Source of the DNA: Riptortus pedestris
Taxonomy: Eukaryota; Arthropoda; Insecta; Hemiptera; Alydidae
Reading direction: 5' to 3'
Length of the DNA stretch: 64,000 nt
NCBI GenBank assembly: GCA_019009955.1
Contig: CM032233.1
Span: forward strand, 129,748,501 to 129,812,500
A model generated the notes under the pieces. It saw only the letters and a program-made list of their open reading frames with translations. It made no database searches and was not told the origin of the DNA. Below, in pieces: positions 20,873-32,734 of the stretch. Positions within the stretch are counted from its first letter, which is position 1. Every line of letters begins with the position of its first letter. Both the position numbers and the translations under genes were made by a program.

Positions 20873-22498
20873 CTATACCTCATGCCTGGTGTATTCGGTG
20901 ACCCGTATTCTGCCTACGATGAACTGCATGTAAGAAGGACACTTCCTGTCGACGGGTGGATGGTCGGTCCTCTTTCCTGTTGCCATGCAGTTCGTGCATT
21001 TCGGGGGCTTACTTTTATTAGGACAGTGCCCGTCGCTTTGATCCAACCCACACCAAGCGAAGATGCCTTTTGAACTTGTGCATTTCCTCCCTATGTGCTC
21101 GAACTTTGGATAGCGGTAACGCTTGGGCTGCTCGTAGTAGTCATAGCAAGCTATGCTTAAAAGCCCCACCGTTACCATACCATTTAGCAAGACCTTTCTG
21201 GCGTCTGGGCTGACTTTCATTACCCATTGGGTCGTCACGCTATTTTTAGGAGCTCTTTTGAACAGAGCACTCCTGCATCGCTTTTATTTGTTGCTTTGTT
21301 GACAAAAGCGGTGATCATTGCTTCGACCCTTTCGGCGTCCCATGCAACAAGTACTTCGACAGCGACGACCCTACGTCTTCTTCATTTTAATGCATTTATG
21401 GCCAGCTTGTCACCGTTTGCACTAGTCCTTATCTTCTCCACCACTCTCTTTGTCGCCTCGTCGTTGGCTCCCTTGATTATCATTGAGCGTCTTTTGTTCT
21501 CCTTCACGTCTGAGCCTAGTGCGACCGGGCTTACGCGCTCTACAAGTTCGGCCAATTCTGCGGCCTTAGCTCCTGGGCTTTTGTGTTCTAATGTTTCATT
21601 TAGGTCGACCCCGATGCTGGCTGATGAGCTTGCATGGGCTGCGCTAGATTCCACGATCTGCCTTTACGCATCACCTCTGATTTTGCTGTTGCTGATCTTC
21701 TTCTTTTCTGCCCATTCTTCCGGCGACTCACTATTGTACTCCAGGTATTGCCATCCTTGTCTGGGTTGATTGGCTGTGTCATTTCGGCCGGCTCTGTTTC
21801 TCTGACTGGTGTGTCTTGACTCATTGTGTAGGTCGGACTACCCACCTGCTTGGTAAACTTGGTGCATAACATGATGACAGGCTCTGTCTATCATGCCTCC
21901 TATCTGGGGGCATGATGATTCCTGCTACTTCTTTTGCCAAGTTTCCTTTTTCTCCTTCCTTATGGTGGGCCGAGTCTTCATTCATCTGATGCTTCCTGTC
22001 TGTGTGTCCTCCGGCAGCTGCTCGACAAGCATCTCCACTATGTCTGCGAGCTTCTTAACTTTGTCGGATATGTGGTCCTGGTTAGCTTTATTTATCTTTT
22101 TGCCTGGTTCAGCGATGAAAGCTGACAGGTTGCTTCGGATTCTGTTAGCATCTCTCCTTATTTTCTTAAAGTCCTTTCGCATCTCCTCTCAGCCGTTTGC
22201 CCTGATGGTCTCCGTTGTCTTCGCTTACATTCCTGACCCTCTATCCTCCCCCGAACTTCATCTGCCTCTCTCCCATCTTCTCCAAGTGCTCCAGGGACGG
22301 GGAAGAGAACGGTGGCGTCTGGGCTTTCGCTGCAGCTGGGGATTTGTTCGGGTTCTCTTGCTCACCCGCTATGGTAAGCGGTTCTTGATTTACTTCAGGG
22401 CCTTTTGATGTGGACACTTTGCGTCTCTTGTTTTGATCAGCGTGAGTCGGTGATCTCGAAAGCCTAGACGCCTTTCTGAACACTTCCTGTTCCTTCAT
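20873..22498 (-). pseudogene. LINE ORF1 (gag-like), broken
   Basis: Segments at 22498-22241, 22182-21982, 21872-21600, 21654-21382 and 21238-20873 form a gag-like RNA-binding protein in changing frames. It begins MKEQEVFRKASRLSRSPTHA (basic, S/P-rich), has a likely coiled coil (KKINKANQDHISDKVKKLAD), a central domain around RRSMIIKGANDEATKRVVE, and zinc knuckles at the end (CGLDQSDGHCPN, then CTNCMATGKRTDHP). In LINEs this protein coats the RNA. Several frame breaks make it non-functional. Confidence 0.75.
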
Positions 22499-22618
22499 AT
22501 CTGTGGTCTCGTGGCTAAAGAGTAACCCCCCCCCCTCCCATTACCACTGAAATGGAGGTCCCGTCGCCCCGGGTGGTGGTTCTATACGCATTTCCATTAT
22601 TAGACATTTCCATATTTT

Positions 22619-23100
22619 TATTTACCCTTTCCCTTCTCCCCCTCCCTACCTCCCTTCACCCTTAACCCATTCACCCCCTTAACCACCTTCACTCACTCAC
22701 TCAATAATTTGTATTTTCGAAATCCCTTTTGTGGTGCAATTTTATGCATTAACGAACTTCATCTTTCTTTACACTCTCCCTCTCCCTTCTCCCCCTCCTA
22801 CCTCCCTTCACTCCTTCACCCCGTAACCCCATTAACCCTCTTAACCCCAATTACCCCCTTAACCCTCTTAACCCCATTAACCGCCTTCACTCAATCAATA
22901 ATTTGAATTATCGAAATCCCTTTTGTGGTACGATTTCATGCTTTAAGGAACTTCATCTTTCTTTAAACTCTCCCTCTCCCTCCCTCTCCCTACCTCCCTT
23001 AACACCTTTAACCCCCTGCACCCCCTTAATCCCTTTAACCCTCTTAACTCTTTTCACACCTTCAACCCTTAACCACCTTCACTGACTCACAGCACCCACT
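22619..23100. repeat. C/T-rich tandem repeat, right block
   Basis: Continues the array of 17129-17383 with units starting near 22731 and 22926, each with CATTAACGAACTTCATC-type words followed by long CCCTCTCCC / TTAACCCC runs. The words GAACTTCATCTTTC and TTCGAAATCCC are close to the interior of the HINE-like repeats, suggesting distant common origin. Confidence 0.8.
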
Positions 23101-24215
23101 GTACAGTATACCGTATCTGTTCCTCGGCCCTCTGCTAAACAGAGCACGGATTGCATCTCTACTCCCTTCGGCTTCGCTTTCCTTATTCACCTGTTCCTAA
23201 AGACGGCTTTCCACCCTGGCTGCCTCCCATCCAGCGGGAACTCCAACTCCTACAACTCTGGGCATCCTTTTATTCACATTTGAAATCCGCAGCTGTCCTG
23301 TGTTATTGCTGTTTTCGATCACGTGCGACAGCTTTTTTGCTTCCTCCTTATTGGTCGTCCTAATTCGGCTAGTTCTACTTTGAATACTGTGAATAGACTT
23401 GACTCTACAAACTTGTTTGCATCAGGTATCAGCTTTTTAAGGCCATCTTTCCTTATTATAGCGCCTTACTGAAACTTACCTCTTTTTCTATTTCCATACT
23501 TACCACATCTGTTCTCTACTACAGCTTTCCTCCCCGACTTCACCGTCTTCAGGAATGCTCATCAGTTCTCCCATTGAGTTGCCTTTGTCATCTGATTTAA
23601 CTCTCTTGTTGCCGGATCAGTAGCTACGCTCCTTAACTTTGTTTTGTGGTTTCATATCTACTTGCTGGGTTCGCCGTTTCATGAACTTGCTGGGTGAGAT
23701 TGTTACAGGCTCTCTCTACCATTGCTGCTATCTACGGCTTTATTGTCTCCACTACATCTTTTGCTATTTCGTTTTTGTCTCCCCTTTTCTTGTAAGTAAG
23801 AGGGATCACCTATATCTCCTGTGGCCTTGAACTGTAGAAGTGCTTGTACTTGTTCAGACAGCATTTCTGAAACCTCTTGAGCCTCTGTACATTCGTTTTT
23901 ATGTACCCCTGATTTTGCTTGTCGATCTTCCTTGTAGGATCTGACACCACTTCATTTTTTGTGACTCCTTGAGAATCCGCTTTATGTCAACTGCGTCTTC
24001 CTCTTTGTGTCTTTTATTCTCACTGTTTTCTATGTCATCCTCTTCTCTCTCTTTTGGCCCGTTTCAGCATGTTTACCTTATCCATAATTTTTATATTGTC
24101 AAGGGAAGGAGAAGAGAAGGAAAACTGTGACCTAGTTCTCGGTTCGAAAGGTGATTCTACGTCTTTCCCTATTCCACTAAAAGAGAAGGGGGTGCAGATA
24201 TAGGTTCTATTCCCT
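23101..24215 (-). pseudogene. second LINE ORF1 relic
   Basis: In minus sense this stretch has pieces parallel to the ORF1 at 21840-22400: for example EAQEVSEMLSEQVQALLQ against VKKLADIVEMLVEQLPED, preceded by RKIDKQNQ against KKINKANQ. At DNA level ACAGGCTCTNTCTANCAT is shared. It appears to be the 5' part of a related R1-like element, heavily decayed and lacking ORF2. Confidence 0.55.
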
Positions 24216-24227
24216 CTGTCTTGTTAG

Positions 24228-25536
24228 CAGATTTTCCTTAAAGGAAATCAGCTATTGAGGTCGTACTCATGACGTGATTTTGGAAATTATTCTTCAAATG
24301 CCCACCGATCCTACCTAGGTGATGACGAAAATGAGGTCCGTTCAAAACTATATATATATATCTTAATATATATAAATCTCCTGTCACGATGTTTGTCCGC
24401 GATGGACTCCTAAACTACTTAACCGATTTTAAATTAAATTGGCACACCGTGAGCAGTCTGGTCCAACTTGAGAGATAGGCTATATTAATTTTCTCTGAGA
24501 CGAACAGGAGTGGGGGTTATAAGGGGGGCCTGAAATTAAAAGTCGTGATATTTCGTTTTCTATTGTTTTTTTCGCAAATATGCACATAACAAAAGTTGTT
24601 TATTTTGTTATTTAGAGTAACTTTTGTCATAAACAATTTCATCGTATTCCGAAATTTAAATGAGTTATACGCTTATGACTATAGCGGGAGTCAACAATAT
24701 TATTTGGGACAAAAGACCCAACCGAAATAAATAAAACTCGGTATGTGTATTAGCACTGACGCTTTCATTATAAGAAGCCATACCCACATTTCTAGGGACG
24801 GGCAGGAGTGGGGGTTTTAAGGGAAGCCAGAAATTAAAAATAGCGATATTTCGTTTCCTATTGGTTTATCGGCAAATATGAACATAACAAAAGTTGTTTA
24901 TTTTGCTATTTAGAGTAACTTTTGTTATATACACTTTTTTCGTATACCAAATTATAAACTAGATATAAGCTAAAAATTATAGCGGAAGTGAAAAATTTTA
25001 TTTGGCACAAAAGGCTCAACCGAACTAAATAAAACACTCAGTATGTGTATTAACACTAACGCCTTCCTTATAAAAAGCCATACTATTTCTAGGGACAGGC
25101 AGGAGTGGGGGTTATAAGGGAGGCCTGAAATTAATAATAGTGATATTTCGTTTCCTATTGTAGTTTCGGCAAATATGCACATAACAAAAGTTGTTTATTT
25201 TGTTATTTAGAGAAATTTGCTCAAGAATTCTTTTCAATATGAACTACCAGGTACCTCACCTGGAAAAATTCAAATGTATATTAATATTTAGTCCTTAATA
25301 ATTCAAATCTATGCATAATGCACAGGAAGCAGGAAATATGACAATATGGAGGATACTGAAGTCTTACATAAAAAATTAACTTTATTATTAACAAATCCAC
25401 AGAAACGACGGGTATTAAACCTAAACACTGGGACGGGTAAATGTCAAAATATTGTGCAAAATAAAGCCTTGCCAAAAAAATACCATCAACATTCAGCCTC
25501 AAATGAATTCCCGAGCGAAGCCGGGTATATGAGCTA

Positions 25537-25602
<66 letters not shown>

Positions 25603-26354
25603 ACAAAACTCGAGATTAAGTCGTTTTATGTAAAAAGAAAGATCAAGTTCGTTAACAGCTAAAATCGGACAAGGGGAGGGGGGGGGTTTAAAGAGGGAAT
25701 TTTGAAAATTCGCATGTCTCCGTTACTGTACGTTTGATCGAAATATTGTATAGAAACAATCCTATTGCAAATTAAGTTTACTATAAATATTGTTCTGTAC
25801 ATATTTTCCGTATAATGAGTATTAACCGAGGTATTAGGATTTTATAGTTTTCAGCCTTCAGAAAATCCCTACTTCTACTCATGTTAAACTAACAATACTC
25901 GGTTATGTAATAAGCCACATAATTCGAACCTTAAATACCAAATATTGTTTTCAAGAGACCTTTATTATACTACATACACGAAAAAAATGTTCCGAGTATA
26001 CCCCCCCCCCCCTCTCAAGTTCATGGACAACTTATTTGATTGATTGATATAAAAATTATTCTGATTCATTATAAATTACAGTACTAGATATAGTAAATAG
26101 TTTTCAATCAAATTAATATGTTATATTCTGATATATTTCAGTAATTGTTTTTCTTTCCGGTGAGAGTCGGATTGGCTGACCTGTTTGTTTACATTTCATA
26201 CGCTTCCCGCCTAGAGGGGAATTATTTCTTATTACCGTTTGTATTTATTTACTTAATATTCAAGGCGGTGTTGAGTTACCAGTATGTAGATTTATTTATT
26301 ATTAAACTTCACAAGGGAAATCTGCATAGTTTACGCAGTCCCTGCGTGACGAAC
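24228..26354 (+). mobile_element. HINE-like element split by a Helitron
   Basis: The left end AGCAGATTTTCCTTAAAGG and GAGGTCGTACTCATGACG run to GAGGTCCGTTCAAAAC and an AT run at 24351-24362. After the Helitron the AT run resumes (25538-25598) and the normal interior follows (GTTTTATGTAAAAAGAAAGA). It ends with GTTTACGCAGTCCCTGCGTG at about 26333-26348. The right half is the long subtype with the ATTCTGATTCATTATAAATT word. Confidence 0.85.
24377..25537 (+). mobile_element. Helitron, non-autonomous, both ends intact
   Basis: Begins TCTCCTGTCACGATGTTTGT after an A and ends CTAG before a T, the canonical A^TC...CTRR^T arrangement. The 3' end has the hairpin CCCGAGCGAAGCCGGG about 10 bases before CTAG. 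Helitrons are rolling-circle transposons; autonomous ones encode Rep and helicase, which are absent here. The interior holds three ~295-bp tandem units, each starting near CAGGAGTGGGGGTT (24506, 24803, 25100). It lies inside the AT core of a HINE-like element. Confidence 0.9.
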
Positions 26355-26534
26355 TTTTCTTTTCTTCCTCGGTGTAGGCTTTTTGTCCTCAATTAGTTGG
26401 TTAGTGCATTTTTTACCAATACTCAGCCCGCTTGTGTATGTTAGTCGATTCCACTATTTTATTAGTTAATCTCAATAGGCGGTAAAGGGGTGAATGAGGT
26501 GACCGCTAGAGCGTTAACAGTCAAATACATATTT

Positions 26535-26612
26535 GAACGAACCTCATTTTCGTCATCTACTTTCTAGGACATTTGAGAAAATTTCTCAAAAGCCGCGTTC
26601 TGAGTACCACCG
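26535..26612 (-). repeat. HINE-like end fragment
   Basis: GAACGAACCTCATTTTCGTC to GAGTACCACC matches the left-end region of the family in minus sense, without the terminal palindrome. It directly precedes a longer minus-strand copy. Confidence 0.65.
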
Positions 26613-26623
26613 CTCAGGAGCTA

Positions 26624-27258
26624 TATAAACTAAGCAGATTTCCCATGTGAAGTTTTACAATAGAGAAATCTGCATACTGGTAACACAATACCACCGTGAT
26701 TAAATACAACCCTTTCCACCTTTTAATTAAATGGTGAACCAACTGAAACGGCCTCTGAATTGTAAGAATAATTTATATTTTAATAACTCAAATTTTAGTA
26801 GTCCAAGAACTAAAGAAGGGGGGGGGGGCGGATGAACAGAACGTATTTGCATAAATCTCACAAAGTAATGAAGGTAAGGTAAGGTTAGAAACGACAGGTG
26901 AGGTTAGAAGAAACTTCCACCTGAGCCGAGTACTGACGGAAATAGCCGAACTATACCCGACCACAGACTTCATAAAAATGCAAATATATCGGTTAATATT
27001 CAAGATAGAGAATAAATGTATATAACAATATTTATAGTAAATTTAATTTGCAATAAGATTGATTCCGTACAATTTTTCGATTCGACGTGTAGTAACGGAG
27101 ATATTTCGAATTTTCGAAAATCCTCCCCTTTAAACCCCCCTCTCCCACTGGTCTGATTTCAGCCGTTAACGAACTTGATCTTTCTTTTTACATAAAACGA
27201 CTAAATATCGAGTTTGGTACCGATCAAACAAAAATTGCGACCGCTAGAGCGTTAACAG

Positions 27259-27316
<58 letters not shown>

Positions 27317-29021
27317 GTAACCTCTGTCTGTACATTGATTTTTTTCGCGAAATTTCACGATAACTTTTCGTTTCACATGTCATAGACACCATAACTGCAT
27401 TTTGTTTCTTTGGTGTCTGTTTGTTTGTTTGTTTGTTTGTTACCTTTTCACGCATAAACGGCTGAAACGAATTTTATGAAACTTGGTATGTATATTACTA
27501 CTAGCCCAACTTAGACTTTAGGCTATATTAATATTCTCTAAGACAAACAGGAGTGGGGGTTATAAGGGAGGCCTGAAATTAAAAATAGCGATATTTCGTG
27601 TCCTATTGCTTTTTCATCAAATATGCACATAACAAAAGTTGTTTATTTTGTAATTTAGAGTAACTTTTGATATATGCACTTTTGCCGTATACGGAAATAT
27701 AAATGAGTTATACGCTAAAAACTATTGCGGGAGTCCACAATTTTACTTGGCACAAAAGACTCAACCGAACTAAACCAAACTCGGTATGTGAATTAGTATT
27801 AACGACTTCCTTATAATAAGCCATACTAACATTTCTAGGGACGGGCAGGAGTGGGGGTGATAAGGGAGGCCTGAATTTAAAAATAGCGATATTTCGTTTC
27901 TTATTGCTTTTTTAGCAAATATGCACATGACAAAAGTTTCTTTTGTTATTTAGAGTAACTTTTTTTATATACAATATCGTCGTATACCTAAGTATAAGGC
28001 GTTATACGCTAAAAATTATACCGGGAGTCAACAATTTTATTTGGCACAAAAGACTCAACTGAACTAAATAAAACACTCGGTATGTGTATTAGCACTAACG
28101 CCATCCTTATAATAAGCCCTACCAACATTTCTAGGGACGGGCAGGAGTGGGGGTTATAAGGGAGGCCTGAAATTAAAAATAGCGATATTTCGTTTCCTAT
28201 TGCTTTTTCAACAAATATGCAAATAACAAAAGTTGTTTATTTTGTTATTTAGAGTAACTTTTATTATATACACTTTTTTCTTATACGGAATTATAAACGA
28301 GATATACACTATAAACTAAAGCGGGAGTCAACGATTTTATTGGGCGCTTACGATTGAACCGAACGGGAGTGGGGGTTATAAGGGAGGCCTGAAATAAAAA
28401 TTCGCGATATTTCATTGTCTATTTGTTTTTCCACAAACATGCACATTACAAAAGTTGTTTACTTCGTTATTTAGATTAACTTTTTTTTTTTATACAGTTC
28501 TCCAGGAACAATGTGTGGGGCAAGTAATTTGCGTAGAAATATTGATATGCTCAACAATTCATTCCTATTTGAACTATCAGGTACCTCAGCTGGAAATATT
28601 AATTCAAATGAATGTTAATATTTTGACCTTAATAGCTGAACTCTATGCATAATGCACAGGAGATTAAATTCCACCTGAGCCGAGTACTGACGGAAATGGC
28701 CGAACTAATCCGAACTATACTCGACCACAGACTTCATAAAAATGCAAATATATCGGTTAATATTCAAGATAGAGAATAAATGTATATAACAATATTTATA
28801 GTAAATTTAATTTGCAATAAGATTGATTCTGTACAATGTTTCGATTCGACGTGTAGTAACGGAGATATTTCGAATTTTCGAAAATCCTCCCCTTTAAACC
28901 CCCTCTCCCACTGGTCCCATTTCAGCCGTTAACGAACTTGATCTTTCTTTTTACATAAAACGACTAAATATCGAGTTTGGTACCGATCAAACAAAAATTG
29001 CGACCGCTAGAGTGGTAACAT

Positions 29022-29077
<56 letters not shown>

Positions 29078-29191
29078 TTTTGAACGGACTTCATTTTCGT
29101 CATCTACTAGGTAGGATCGATGGACATTTGAAGAAAAATTCCGTCGTGAGTACAACCTCAATAGCTGATTTCCCTTAAGGGGAATCTTCTA
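26624..29191 (-). mobile_element. HINE-like element split by a Helitron
   Basis: Minus-sense copy. It starts (3' end) at TAAACTAAGCAGATTTCCCA with the GC hairpin missing, and ends with CTGATTTCCCTTAAGGGGAATCT at about 29157-29190. A Helitron (27311-28662) interrupts it. About 350 bases of the HINE interior occur on both sides of the Helitron (26908-27270 and 28677-29030), so a duplication accompanied or followed the insertion. Confidence 0.8.
27311..28662 (+). mobile_element. Helitron, 3' end truncated
   Basis: Starts after an AT run with AACCTCTGTCTGTACATTG, then a GTTTGTTTGTTTGTTTGTT run and ACGGCTGAAACGAATTTTAT, words typical of insect Helitron 5' regions. Units of ~295 bp start near 27549, 27843 and 28139, plus a partial one at 28366. 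The 3' end stops after TGCATAATGCACAGG without the hairpin and CTAG seen in its relatives, and HINE-like sequence resumes. Confidence 0.8.
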
Positions 29192-29533
29192 AAAATACGA
29201 CAAGTAGAAGTGGTGATTTACTGAAGGCAAGTTGGAGGCACTGAGGAAAGTAGGAATAACTCGCTTAACACAATATTTAAGGTACGAAAAATAATTAGGA
29301 AAATAATAATTAGGCATAGGAAAATAATTGTAAAGCATCAATAACTTAACATGTTTGTTTCTGTAACATTTTTTAATTCAACAAGTGATAACGGAGATAT
29401 TATGAATTTTTAAATTCCCTCCCCCTCAACCACCCTTCCCCTCAACCACCCTCCCCCACCCTGATCAAGTTTTAGCAATTATCGACTATGAAATTGAATT
29501 TAACTGTTAATTATCGGTTATTAACGTCCACCT
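29192..29533. repeat. old HINE-related interior
   Basis: Words such as GGAATAACTCGCTTAACACA, GTGATAACGGAGATATTATG and a C-rich run are shared with 62130-62640. This is an older subtype of the family with no visible ends here. Confidence 0.5.
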
Positions 29534-29733
29534 TTTGCAACTAAAGCTAATTGGGACAGGATATGTAAAAGGTTACCACCCTTTTCCAGCCAGGGTGAGA
29601 CTAAGGATTTTATTTAATGAATTCTGTCACTGAATAAATTCCTATTGCCCATACGAGAATTGAACTCACCACTCCAGGTTTACCACGTGAGATTAAAGTC
29701 AACGCTTTAATTCACATGGCTAACCTGAGACCC
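29534..29733 (-). mobile_element. tRNA-derived SINE (minus copy)
   Basis: In minus sense the 5' part is tRNA-like: GGTTAGCCATGTGAATTAAA at the A-box position and GAGTTCAATTCTCG at the B-box position. The body ends with GTCCCAATTAGCTTTAGTTG. It matches 30412-30638 along its length. No clear target duplication was found. Confidence 0.78.
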
Positions 29734-29759
29734 ATAAATATAGATATGTATATATAAAA

Positions 29760-30150
29760 TATACATTTTCTAGTAAAGGAAGTAAAAACTTAATTGAATG
29801 ACGCCATCACATAACGTATTTGCATGTATCTCACAATGTAAAAGTTCGTTGAAATCAATATTTGGTATTTAACCTTGGAATGAAGTGGTTCATGATATAA
29901 TAGCTTAATTAATGTGACATGACTAGGAGTGGGGGTTTACTAAAGACCGGAAACTAAAAATGCAAATATTTGTTTTAATATTCAAGATGGAGAGAAAATG
30001 AACTTGAGAACATTAATAGGACATTGAAATTGCAATATGATTGGCCATATCAATTTTTTCTATATGACGTATTCTTTACGCCACTGCTGGTAAATACTCT
30101 TTAATCAAAACTTTAGAGAATTTTTGGAATCCTTAGTGGACGAATTAATA
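29760..30150 (-). repeat. HINE-like interior fragment
   Basis: Contains CGTATTTGCATGTATCTCAC, GGAGTGGGGGTTTACT and ATTCAAGATGGAGA in the order seen in minus-sense copies of the longer subtype. Both ends are missing. Confidence 0.55.
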
Positions 30151-30411
30151 TCATGAGAAAATGTCCCCAACTAACAAATTCTGTGTATATCGAATATTGC
30201 TCAAAAGGCCATGTAAAATGTCCCAATCCCTTCACCAAGTTAAACAAATATTACTCAAGGATCTATTTTCACTATGGTTCTTCACTGCTCCCAACTCCTT
30301 GGACGTACAATAAATCACGAGTGATTTGACGAACAGGCCTGCCGAATACAACTGTAGCTAAAACACTAGAAACATCAGCTCCAAGCAGCAACGATTTCTT
30401 CATAGTAGTCT

Positions 30412-30638
30412 AGGGGCTTAGGTTAGCTATGCGAGTTAAATCGTTGACCTTAATCTCACACGGCAAACCTAGAGTGGCGAGTTCGATTACCGCCTGAGCA
30501 AAGGAATTTATTTAGTGAAGAAATTCATTAAATAAAATCCTTAAACCCACTCTGGCTAGAAAAGAGTGGTAACCTGTAGATACCCCGTCCCAATTAACCT
30601 TAGTTGCAACAACTGGGCAATAAATATCATTTTTTTCG
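30412..30638 (+). mobile_element. tRNA-derived SINE with target duplication
   Basis: A ~227-bp element with a tRNA-like head: GGTTAGCTATGCGAGTTAAA near the A box and GCGAGTTCGATTACC for the B box. The body has TGTAGATACCCCGTCCCAAT and the tail is AATAAATATCATTTTTTTC. An exact 9-bp duplication TAGTAGTCT flanks it (30403-30411 and 30639-30647), as expected for LINE-driven retroposition. Transcription would be by RNA polymerase III from the internal boxes. Confidence 0.87.
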
Positions 30639-30647
30639 TAGTAGTCT

Positions 30648-31105
30648 TCAAGGCACACACTTGCTACAGCGAGTTCTAAGAGAAAACTCAAGGTATGTAT
30701 AAGATAAAATCCTCGTTCGCAAGCAACTATCTATCTACTGCTTCATAATTTCTATTTTTTTGGGAACTGATAATAAGATATAGACTTGCCTGATGGCTGA
30801 GAGTTGTTGGAATATTATGATACAACTCATTCATTCGGCATTTTCCAAAAAAAAAAAAAAAAAAAATCACTTCTAAAAATAGAAACAAAAAGAATTTACT
30901 GAAAGACATCAACACTTGAAAGGTAAACAAAGCTGATCTAACTTACGAGTTACGTCATGCGTCAATGTTACGATCTGCACATCCACCGAATGGCACCCCC
31001 TTGAGCTGACTGATACTCCTAATCCCCCTGATGTCGCAAGAACTTAGGGTAGGGAATTGGAGCATTCTAATGACATCTAGGGGCAACTACTGCAAAGGGC
31101 GTGAA
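30648..31105. other. no recognised feature
   Basis: Non-coding sequence with a poly-A run at about 30847-30866. Nothing else can be supported. Confidence 0.5.
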
Positions 31106-31446
<341 letters not shown>

Positions 31447-31560
31447 AAGCATGACTCCGGGAAAATTGGTTGAGTATAAGTGAGAGTTAACAAGAGACTG
31501 AAAAAAAACAAATACCTCCGTCAGTATTCGAGTTTGAGCGAACATGTATAGAAAAATAGT

Positions 31561-32330
31561 TATATCCAAAGAGGCTATAGGTGCATATCCATAAAGGACT
31601 ATAGGTGCATATCCATAGAGGGCTATAGGTGCATATCCATAGAGGACTATAGGTGCATATCCATAAAGGACTATAGGTGCATATCCATAGAGGATTATAT
31701 GTGCATATCCATAGTTAACCATAGATTTTATATTCATAGAGGACTATAGGTGCATATCCATAGAGGACATAGGTGCATATCCATAGAGGATTATAGGTGC
31801 ATATCCATAGAGGATTATAGGTGCATATCCATAGAGGATTATAGGTGCATATCCATAGATGGCTATAGGTGCATATCCATAGATGACTATAGGTACATAT
31901 CCATAAAGGACTATAGGTGCATATCCATAGAGGATATAGGTGCATATCCATAGATGGCTATAGGTGTATATCCATAGATGGCTATAGGTGCATATCCATA
32001 GAGGACCATAGGTTGTATATCCATAGAGGACTATAGGTGCATATCCATAGAGGACTATAGGTGCATATCCATAGTTAACCATAGGTTGTATATCCATAGA
32101 GGACATAGGTGCATATCCATAGAGGATTATAGGTGCATTCCATAGATGATTATATGTGCATATCCATAGTTAACCATAGATTGTATATTCATAGAGGACT
32201 ATAGGTGCATATCCATAGAGGATTATATGTGCATATCCATAGTTAATCATAGATTTTATATTCATAGAGGACTATAGGTGCATATCCATAGAGGACCATA
32301 GGTTGTATATCCATAGAGGAATCATCGCCT
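31561..32330. repeat. 24-bp minisatellite, about 30 units
   Basis: The unit is close to CTATAGGTGCATATCCATAG plus AGGA. Longer variants with GTTAACCATAG and GTATATCCATAG recur at spaced positions (31711, 32071, 32169, 32228), giving a higher-order pattern. Being a multiple of three with no stop in some frames, it creates long artificial ORFs that are not genes. Confidence 0.96.
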
Positions 32331-32734
32331 CATATAATAATGTCAGCAGTTTTATCATTAGTGCTATTATTATTCCAGTTTCATAATTAATGTTATTGTA
32401 GCCAACTTACAATTTAGGTAACTTCCAATGAATATTTAAAATATACTTATAATTAAATATAAGACTCTCCACAGTAGAACTGGCCTATATTTTGTTGATA
32501 TGGTATACAATTTTAATGACATTTTGAAAGATTTATCTATTTCTTGCATACTAATACCGCATTGCAATAATGTTATGAATGCCACTCGATTCCTATGATA
32601 AGGCGCATGGATAAAGTTATATTTTGGATGGAGGACATTTAATTCTTCATTCACTATTTTAAAACTAAATTGTAACAAATAGTTTTAATTCTAGACAATA
32701 TATATTATTAGTCTGTCAATTCATTCTACTGCCT
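32331..32734. other. no recognised feature
   Basis: AT-rich sequence without coding signal or repeat that I can name. Confidence 0.5.

Larger units (their letters stand above)
17751..22618 (-). mobile_element. decayed R1-like non-LTR retrotransposon
   Basis: A ~4.9-kb LINE read on the minus strand, ending in AATAAAAAAAAAAA that abuts the HINE-like element at 17750. Its order in minus sense is an ORF1 with coiled-coil-like and CCHC parts, an AP-type endonuclease, a reverse transcriptase and a C-terminal CCHC finger; no RNase H is seen. This order and the short motifs fit the R1 group of the I/Jockey lineage. Many frameshifts break both frames. The right (5') limit is drawn where the C/T tandem repeat resumes. 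Confidence 0.85.

Noticed and set aside
21227..21769. 180-residue plus-strand frame
   Set aside because: It is a shadow of the minus-strand LINE ORF1; the minus strand carries the recognisable motifs.
25346..25537. Small protein gene inside the Helitron (also at 36667)
   Set aside because: The frame is shared because the two Helitron ends are homologous. It runs through the terminal hairpin and has no helicase or Rep motif.
31555..32330. CRISPR array
   Set aside because: The repeats are contiguous with no unique spacers, the context is eukaryotic, and there are no cas genes.
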